Below, one piece after another: positions 56,201-63,052 of a stretch of 63,052 bases of DNA. How positions within the stretch are numbered: the stretch's first letter is position 1; every line of letters begins with the position of its first letter. The notes under the pieces were generated by a model that saw only the letters and a list, made by a program, of their open reading frames with translations, was not told where the DNA came from and made no database searches. The stretch comes from Grammothele lineata (lineage: Eukaryota > Basidiomycota > Agaricomycetes > Polyporales > Polyporaceae), in NCBI GenBank assembly GCA_002150815.3, contig NDFF03000085.1:1-63052 (forward strand), read 5' to 3'. Both the position numbers and the translations under genes were made by a program.

Positions 56201-56538
56201 GTAACGGTGGCAAGGACGGCCTCGAAGAGAAACGTCGCAAGTGGACCGAGGGGAAGCGAGAAGAGCTAGGGAGGGAACTTGAATACGAAACGCGCCAGCT
56301 GCAGTTAGAGAAAGAGCAAGTCCAGATCGAGCGGCAACAACTGCAGCTCGAACGGCGTCAGCTGCAGCTAGAGCGGGAACGATGGGAACAGGAGATGCAG
56401 CGGAAGGAGGAGATGTTTGATAGAGCGGTCCAGAACCGAGTGCAAGCAGAGCTGTTAGCAAGGGCTCACGGAGCGGGCACTCCAAGGGACCCCGGAGGAT
56501 CCGGGGAGAAATCGCACTCAGCAGGTGATGTCGACTAG
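53285..56538 (+). CDS. Gene K: zinc-cluster-like and coiled-coil nuclear protein (939 aa)
   Basis: Seven exons join in phase: 53285-53684, 53749-53844, 53937-54032, 54137-54333, 54387-54806, 54862-54919, 54986-56538. Exons 2 and 3 are a tandem duplicate (96 nt each). Exon 4 carries basic signals (EKRKRS, RSKRQRE). At the exon 4/5 border there is a Cys-rich cluster, HACLGCKEAGVECVAM and then CLVCSHKSIACSHA, spaced like the fungal CxxC-x6-C-xn-CxxC-x6-C patterns of putative DNA-binding orphans. The long last exon is Ser/acidic-rich and ends in a heptad-like coiled coil of repeated LQLERxQ units (about 56270-56420). Likely a nuclear, self-associating DNA-binding protein (inference); no specific function known. 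Confidence 0.72.
53749..54032 (+). repeat. Tandem exon-plus-intron duplication in gene K
   Basis: Exons 2 (53749-53844) and 3 (53937-54032) are both 96 nt, both phase 1 at each end, and encode related peptides (EEHRRAHNIACAKSQPAA and EDRQRAHNIPRAKSHPAA). The following introns also share words (TTTCTGAC/TTTCAGAC, GGCGTTCCAG), so the duplicated unit is about 188 bp and includes intron sequence. Confidence 0.85.
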
Positions 56539-57644
56539 CGTGCGCTGGGATCGAAAGGCATAACCCCTGCGCGCATGAGAGCCGTATGAAACATCTATGA
56601 TATGTGGCGCATCTTACAGAACGAAATGTCACTTGTACTACACCTCGGGTTGCTTCTGGCATGCCTCACATATACGTTGTTTCACGCGCGCGATCTTCGT
56701 GCACTCTCACACTCTTGGCGCTGACTTGATTGAGCTCTAGACATTACCAGATGATATGGGGTCTTGCGAGGCGGCGCGCGACGAGGTGCGGCGGAAGGCG
56801 CAGCTGAGCTCGCGAGGACTCTAGCGCTGAGCAACATGGAACGGAACACGGCGCAGGAGGCCCGTGCGGGTTGGGTCACTAAATGTGACGCATCCCTGTT
56901 CCATGTTCCGTGGAAAGCGGAGCATGGAACAAACCTCCCAGTCCCCGGGACGTCCTCGGCAGATCCCGACCTCGGCGCTTCACTGGCCGTCCGCCCCGGC
57001 CTTCTCGGGCATGGCCTGCTGCCGTCACGAACGCGACGCAGTCACGTGCCCTTCCGGGCGCAGCGCGGTTGCCCCCCCGGCTTCCTCTGCGTCCTGCTCG
57101 AGGGCGTTTGCACAGCGAACGACCGTCTGAGGTGAAAGTATTGGCTTGGGGCCAACGTGGGGACACCAGAGAGGGGGGAGGGGTTCGGCATTGTGGTAAG
57201 TAATTGAGGAGTACACACCTCACAGCTTCACCATCCCCTGCGCGCGTCGCCTCTTCATTGGCGTAAGTTGGTACTAGCATAGACTTGCGATAGGTGGCTG
57301 AATCAAGTCAGTATCACCTCTTTTACGAGCGGGTGTGGCATGATGGAACGTAGGGATGGCCAGGGGCTCAGGGTATAGCGACCAGCCAAGAAACGGAGCT
57401 GACCTCGTCTCGCCACCATGGGATCCTCCCCGCCCCATGCGCTTGACGCCTCTTCCTTGCTTATGTGCGTAAGCAGATACTAGAGTAAGACTGCCACGGG
57501 CGGATGGCCCGCTGATGAGTGACTATGACATGAAGGCGAACTCGACCGTGGGAACCCACTTACCGCTAGTCTCCTGTCTCAAACCCGCGACCTGCACGGT
57601 GTGCGCTCTCGGGGCATCTAAGCGCAATCGTCGGTAGCGGCAGA
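56539..57644. other. Intergenic; nothing firm
   Basis: Contains repeated CATGGAAC / GTTCCATG words at 56835-56940 in both orientations. A minus-strand open frame at 57523-57792 is not supported by splice context. Confidence 0.4.
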
Positions 57645-58347
57645 TGGATGAGCAAAGGGGTGTGGACGAGGTGAGCATGCTGCGCGTGCGCCGAGACGAG
57701 AAGTAGAAGCGGAGGCGGCGCGGCGAGCATTCAGCGCTAGCGCGCGAGCCGACCGCTCCCTCCAACCTCACGCGTACCCGCGCGTCCACCAAACCCGCGC
57801 GCCGCTCCCTACTCTCTACGCAATTTCGTTTGCTACTAACGATGGGTACGCGCGCGTGCCTACACAGACCGCAAACCTACTCACCGACCCCGCTTCAGAC
57901 GCGCACAAACAATTCACATACGCCGCCAACTCTGACGACACCAGAACCAAGGCACCTGAAGCCCGTCCCAACATCGGCGGGCAGGCTTGTTCGCCCTGCA
58001 GTAAGCCTCCAACTGCTATATACGCTAGCTACCCTCACCCTTCTACCGAACTCGATACGTCCATTCTAAAGCAGACAGGCGTCAGCGTCGAGACAGAGGA
58101 TACAGGGGACGCGACCATTCCCGCCGACTCCACGACGGAATCCTCCATCTCAGACGGCGACCCCACCCCCATCTCAAGCCGCGGGCGCGGCGATGTCGCG
58201 CTTGCTGACGACAACGTTGATACCTCTGACTCGGCGGGCATCCACGACGATCTTCAGAACCAACCATCCGACGATCAACATGTCGGGGACGAAGGAACGG
58301 CCGATCAGTGGTACTCGCCGGAGGGTGCGGAGGATGCTTTCATGTAA
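57645..58347 (+). CDS. Gene L: putative acidic low-complexity protein
   Basis: Weak call. The open frame ending at 58347 is Asp/Ser/Thr-rich (DDNVDTSDSAGIHDDLQNQP and a final SPEGAEDAF) and stays open back to about 57715 without an ATG. A short first exon at 57645-57671 (MDEQRGVDE) followed by GTGAGC and an acceptor at 57714 would supply a start in phase. No domain is recognised. It could also be part of a longer gene whose other exons I cannot see. Confidence 0.35.
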
Positions 58348-59581
58348 ACCTAAGTCACCATTGTTCGTCGTTGTCCCCGAATGGAACGCTTCGTAGCGTA
58401 CTTACTCAATTGGGCATGCATGTGCCCTCCGCAGCTCTCCGACAGGCCCTGGGCGGTAAGCGCCGGGCGCTGGGCGCGCTGATGGCCGGGGAAAGCTAAG
58501 GCGGCGAACGCCCGAGATGGCCGACGGCCAACATACGGCGGGTCTTCCGGGTCCTGGGCCTTTGCGGGCCGCGGGCGGAGCAGGGGCGGGAGGAGATGGG
58601 GATCGGGCGGCGGCTCCGGCATCAGCGGGGAGGGATCGGGGGAAATCGGACTCGGGATCTCCGGCGACCATTCCTTCAGGCGGGCGGCTCGGTTTGGATG
58701 GCGCGCGTGCACCGCGCGCTAGACAGCCTCCTCACCCAGAACATCCCCCGCGACATATAGCGCGACATACAACGGTGAGCAGCTTTTTACACATTGCACC
58801 GTGCTCTACATGACATGCTGACATGGTATCTAAAATTCGGGGGCCATGCGACGACGGGATCGCCCTCCACGGCCTCCTTCGTTAGGCGGGAAGATATTAT
58901 CTCGTAGTGTCAAATCCTGCTTGAATAGGTGTGGCTGGAGGACGCGCGAGCGTGGAGGGGAGCTTCAATGGCAAAGGAGCCGGCGCGCCGACAGTGGCAC
59001 GAGCACGCAGCCGTCGCCGACCTCGGGCGTGCGCACGCTACTATCGCGACGCGTCGGGGGAGGGCGTGCTACCGCCGCGGGCCTCGCGGGTCCCCATCAC
59101 GCGATGTCAGATGATGACGGAGGGCCAGGTGAACTTGCGCAACCTCTGCGTGGGTCTCGCGGCCGCCTTGATAGCTCGCGGGCCCAACACGAGCAACACG
59201 TGACTTGATGTGTGTCTTTCTTCGCGTCTGGGCACTACCGCGCAAAGAAGCGTGGGAGAGCACGAAGAGTGCTCGTGCACATTGCACTGATGACGTGCGC
59301 GCGCATCTGTGGCTGAGCACGACCTCTGCTGCCCGGGTGCTCGCAGATGCCATCTGCGCTCGCCCGCGCTACAGCCTCGTGATTAAGCTTTCGCCAATAA
59401 AGCGTGCGTAGATTACTCGCCTGGCGCGTGTAATACTCTCCCTACTCCGGCACCACGCGCACGCACACTCCCACTCGGCACTCGCGTACGCGCACCACCG
59501 GTGTTTTCTCACTTGCACTTGACCTCAGTGAGGCGCGCATCCTAAGGGGCGTATTGTGAGAATGTGGGCGCGCAGGACGCG
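58348..59581. other. Intergenic, very GC-rich around 58500-58720
   Basis: Several GC-driven open frames overlap on both strands (58402-58813) without family resemblance or splice support. Probably the promoter side of the Tet-like gene. Confidence 0.4.
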
Positions 59582-61123
59582 ATGAAAAGAAATGCTCAGT
59601 TTGACCCGTTTCTTCGGCATGAGTGGACAGGGGAGATGCGCGGGCAAATACCCAACCCCGCGCGCGCGCGGGGCTTTGGTACAAACTCAACGCCTCGTGT
59701 GATGGGCGTGGAAACAACGCGGGCCTGCCATCGGGTGGTTGTCAGTCTGACTGCAACGACGACGCCCGAAGTGAACACTGGCAGAATGCATGATACATCC
59801 CAGGAGCAAGACAAAAACGAGACAGTGAGGCGCGCGATCGCGATCCTCGTACAACTGCGATTCCGTGAGCATATGCGACGCCAAACCGTCTTTGGAGACT
59901 CGCAAGGAGACGTGATGCATGAGGATGCACATTCCGGAGTTCCGGACGACTTTGTGGCGGCTTGTGACCACGTAGGGAGATTGCTCTCGGAGGCGATCCA
60001 CAATCCATGTGAGTTGTAAAGTGGTGCAATTAATAACCAATTGACGCCGAGGAATGTCGAATCAGGCTCCGTGGGCTGGTCCATCGAAGAGTACATAAAA
60101 ACTATCCATGGTAACGGGGCCCTGATCCCGAACAAAGAGGATACCCGGCTGCGGGAGGCCTATCCTCCATGCGTGCCGATCGAGGAAGGCAAGGTGCTCC
60201 CGATGGTAGCGGCTCCTGCGGTGTTCACAGACATCAACGGTGTGATCCTGGCTTGGTCTTTGCCTGATGCACTCTTGTCACCGATCTGTGTATGTTTGAC
60301 GATCGATTGCCGGAAAAGATTGCTAACCAAACCGCAGGAGATTGTCATGTCTGCGACTGCGAAGCTATGCCAAACTAAGGGGGTGAAGAAGCCCGCCAAA
60401 AAGGGGACAGACTGGCGTAACGCGAGCGCTAGCGCGCTCTTTGGGGAGGCCTCAGAAGGCTCACGCGTCGGCACCTGTTACATGGCCCCGGCCGCAATCG
60501 CCCAGAATATGCTGGTGAGGCGATCTGTTATCATCTTACGGGCCTCTGTCCTGAGGATTGCATCCGGCCAGCACAGGGAAGCCTCAATTCTACCCACCTC
60601 GTCAATGAGAGAGGCGTCAGTTCAGGTCTGGTTGCATGATATGGCTCTTGTCGCGGGCATTTTCGATGGAATTCTCTCGGTGACATGCCCATCGCAATTT
60701 CGTTACTTCGACGCCCAGCTGGCCGCGCTGCGGCGGAAGGAGCCAGAGACACGCTGCTGGCCATTCACATTCGGGGCTGCACAAGTGATGATCAATCATG
60801 AGACGTTATTTCACCGGGATCCTAGCGGGGCGGGGCATTTCATGGATATGCTCCTCACTCTGGGTGATTACGGAGACCAGGCCTACTTTGGACTGAAGAC
60901 CTTCGGCGTGTCAGTGCCCTACACGCCTGGGACGATACAACTGAACTTCGCCAGATACATCGAACACGGAGTGCCGAAGGTTGAAGGGACGAGGATTGCG
61001 ATAGCTTTGTTCTCCAAGCGTATAGTTTGTGAATTGTGGCCGGCTGTGGAAGGGTGCGATCCCGAGAAACGTACAACGGTTCACGATGTCTTTGGGGGGA
61101 AGGAAGCGTCGAGGGGGAATTAG
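59582..61123 (+). CDS. Fungal Tet/JBP-like 2-oxoglutarate/Fe(II) dioxygenase (459 aa)
   Basis: Exons 59582-60008, 60066-60289, 60338-60514 and 60572-61123 join in phase; introns 2 and 3 are frame-neutral. The C-terminal half shows the fungal Tet/JBP pattern: RCWPFTFGAAQVMIN, an HxD iron motif in LFHRDPSG (H357, D359), then MLLTLGDY, VPYTPGT, the distal histidine in YIEHGV (H408) and R417 in VEGTRIAIALF for 2-oxoglutarate. This family oxidises 5-methylcytosine (shown for a Coprinopsis homologue); here the activity is inferred from the residues. The N-terminal 140 residues are not recognised. No stops or shifts. The ATG at 59582 is the first in frame. Fungal genes of this class are often found near KDZ transposons, and one lies 30 kb to the left. 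Confidence 0.8.
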
Positions 61124-62110
61124 ATATCATATCACGCTACATACGGTATACTACATGTGGCTACAATGGTACACACGCAGGGAGAACGCGTACGTCACTT
61201 CGGGATATCCCACCGCGATTTCTCTGGTTCCCGCGCAGCCAGTGTTGCACCAAGGGTCGTACACTGGTACGAGGAAATGTCACGCTGCGGAAGGCATCGC
61301 ACATCGGACTCAAGACGTGTGCTTGCTGTGAGGAACATCGAGGGACAGTCAGGCAAAGACCAAGCTCACCGGTAGGTGCCACGCGGTTCAATGGCGCACC
61401 CACGGATGACTTGGGCGGTCTTCACTCAAATAGTGAGCGCGAGCCCACACGTGATCGTCCGGTATACATCCCGCACTCCTGCCGGTAGCCGACGCCACGT
61501 GTGCCCCCAGGCTGGCAAACGCCCATGCTCCCGGGCTGACAAGCGCCCGCTTGAGCGGTGCCAGGCTGCGCCGTGGACGTCGTGGGAACGACTACGTGCG
61601 TGCATGCGAGGAACAACTTCGGCGAGTGGGATAGTAGCACAAGAATAAGCATCTCATTAGCGACACGGCGAGGACACCGTACGAACCCAAGGAGGGTTGG
61701 AACAAGCATGTTGGTGCTGAACGGTGGGAGCGAAAGGAACGCCGTGAGACGCGGACGAGGTGTGTGCGCGAGTTGAGGGGCTAGAGCAAATCAAGTGCGA
61801 AAGACGGAAAGGAACGTTGGACGCAGACGAGTAACGTGTGCGAGTTGGTATATGAAATGAGAACGACCGGAAGGAGCGTTAGACGCGGACCGAGGTATGT
61901 GCGCGAGTTGGATTAAGGCGAGCAGATGGGATGGTGAGGGATGCATGGGGAAGGCCGTACGAAGGTGATGACAACCCGTGAAAATAGAGACAGTCTCTAC
62001 GCAGAGAAAGAAAGTATGGAGTAAGGAAAACGTAGCGAACGTGAAGCGATGGTGAGATAGACGGTACGCTAGATTACTGGTCTAGATCACGTGAAGATAG
62101 GGAGGGACGG
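61124..62110. other. Intergenic; nothing recognised
   Basis: From about 61720 to 61930 short phrases (GTGTGCGAGTTG / GTGCGCGAGTTGG and GACGCGGACGAGG / GACGCAGACGAG / GACGCGGACCGAGG) recur three times at roughly 70-bp spacing, a degenerate tandem repeat. No gene seen. Confidence 0.45.
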
Positions 62111-63052
62111 TCAAGCCGTGTTGAAGATGGCCCCGCCCGTGAACTGGTTGATGAACCAGACGTCGAAAGCGAGCTGCGGGCCGGCGAGGAGCTCGCGCAT
62201 CCCCTCGTTGACTGTGATGGTGAGCTCAGTCGTGCAGGTCTGGATGCGAATCTACAGAGTGATGTCAGCATACGAGCGACGCTGCGGCGCAAGGTTAGAG
62301 TAACGCACGGCTTTGGCGTCTGTGTCGCCCAACCGGCGAGGTCCTGCGTCGCTAGTACCTCCTGCGTTGCTAGCCTCAGCCGCGGCGCGGCGGCGGCGGG
62401 ATCTGCGGAGGGGCGTTTCGCGTTCGGGAGCCTGGTTCTCAGGCGATTCCTCTGGCCGCGTGTCCGTGGTGTGAGGCTGAGGGCTCTCACGCTCACCATC
62501 GTGGCTGAAGAAGAACTGGAGGGTCACATAAACCACCGGTGAGCAAGGGTATCGCAGATGAAGAAAGGAACGTCGTACAGTGATGAACCAGTAAGGGTTT
62601 GCGGGAGTGAGATCATTGTTGCTGACGTGTTCGAGGAAACGGCGGGCCCGCCAGTGGACGTCGTCGGCGTGGGCCTCACGTTCGGCAGCGGGTATGCAAG
62701 CGGTGATGCTGTCGTGGTCAGGGAACCCAGAGCCCTTCAAGCAGGCCTCGACGCGTTTCTTGAACTCGCGCGAGCGCGAAGGGTCTAGAGGATGTTCCTC
62801 ACGACTCGGCTCCGTGAACTCGTACCTCAGGCGACGGATGAGCTCGGTGTTTTCGATCTTGGCGTGATCATAGAGCTGAGTGAGCAGACGAGCGCTGCTC
62901 CCGACGATGGAGAAAGTCTGCGTTTGAGGGGATGGTGTGAGGAGAGCGCGAACCTGAAGGGAGCATGCGTGGCGTACCTCGTGGACGTCCCGGCCGAGAA
63001 TCATCTGCACGCCGTCTGAGAAGGCCGCGAGATCTTTGTTGACTTCTGGACT
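62111..63052 (-). CDS. Gene N: orphan, partial (5' end beyond the window)
   Basis: Three exons at the 3' end of a minus-strand gene: 62579 to beyond 63052, 62309-62515 and 62111-62251; joins are phase 0. Within the first, 24 bp at about 62957-62980 could be read through (frame-neutral). The product contains a helical region (RLLTQLYDHAKIENTELIRR), a conserved-looking WRARRFLEHVSNNDLTP, NPYWFIT, a basic linker, and ends with MRELLAGPQLAFDVWFINQF then TGGAIFN. No family is recognised; no membrane span. Confidence 0.6.

Noticed and set aside
1..63052. tRNA and rRNA genes
   Set aside because: I looked for tRNA-like arms and conserved rRNA words and saw none that I could support; the GGGCTCATAACC match is the copia primer-binding site, not a tRNA gene.

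Overview
The window is nuclear DNA of a basidiomycete fungus, most likely an Agaricomycete and plausibly a polypore. Genes are split by many 45-65 nt introns with GT..AG ends and CTAAC-like branch sites. Gene families typical of Agaricomycetes are present: DUF6533 seven-helix proteins, a KDZ transposase with a CxC2-like cysteine cluster, a fungal Tet/JBP-type dioxygenase, and large orphan families. More than half of the window is mobile DNA. The exon joins given here were chosen by splice signals and reading-frame continuity, without transcripts.

Layout. 0.66-3.5 kb: one end of a hAT transposon (copy 1) carrying an unknown gene, here called A. 4.5-10.1 kb: two tandem DUF6533 membrane-protein genes. 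11.3-13.1 kb: an integrase-core (DDE) gene, followed by the 5' part of an unknown gene D. 13.64-34.52 kb: a Ty1/copia retrotransposon on the minus strand, with 350-bp LTRs that look identical and a 5-bp target duplication, inserted in the coding sequence of gene D (3' part at 34.5-35.5 kb). 15.25-29.88 kb: a 14.6-kb KDZ DNA transposon inserted inside the reverse transcriptase of that copia element. It carries an 1118-aa KDZ transposase and three more genes (a homeodomain-like/charged-repeat protein, orphan B, orphan C). 23.83-24.66 kb: an 835-bp TA-flanked MITE-like element inside gene C. This is a four-level nest: gene D > copia > KDZ > MITE. In every layer the flanking codons read through in phase across the insertion.

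36.0-39.2 kb: gene G, with an ATP-grasp-like C-terminus. 39.65-47.38 kb: a complete 7.74-kb hAT element (copy 2) with 15-bp terminal inverted repeats and a perfect 8-bp target duplication. It lies in what was the roughly 520-bp space between genes G and H, and carries an 869-aa transposase plus a second copy of gene A (A'). 47.5-48.2 kb: gene H. 48.8-51.8 kb: a large Agaricomycete orphan (gene I). 53.3-56.5 kb: gene K, with a zinc-cluster-like and coiled-coil protein and a tandem exon duplication. 57.6-58.3 kb: a weak gene L. 59.6-61.1 kb: a Tet/JBP-like 2-oxoglutarate/Fe(II) dioxygenase. 62.1 kb to the right edge: a partial orphan gene N.

The main novelty candidates are these. (1) A two-gene hAT family in which an undescribed acidic-tailed protein (A/A', about 79% identical over its core exon) sits next to one terminus and is transcribed toward it in both copies. 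(2) A multi-gene KDZ element caught inside a young copia element. (3) Coexistence of the KDZ element and a Tet/JBP homologue within 30 kb, a linkage described for fungal genomes.
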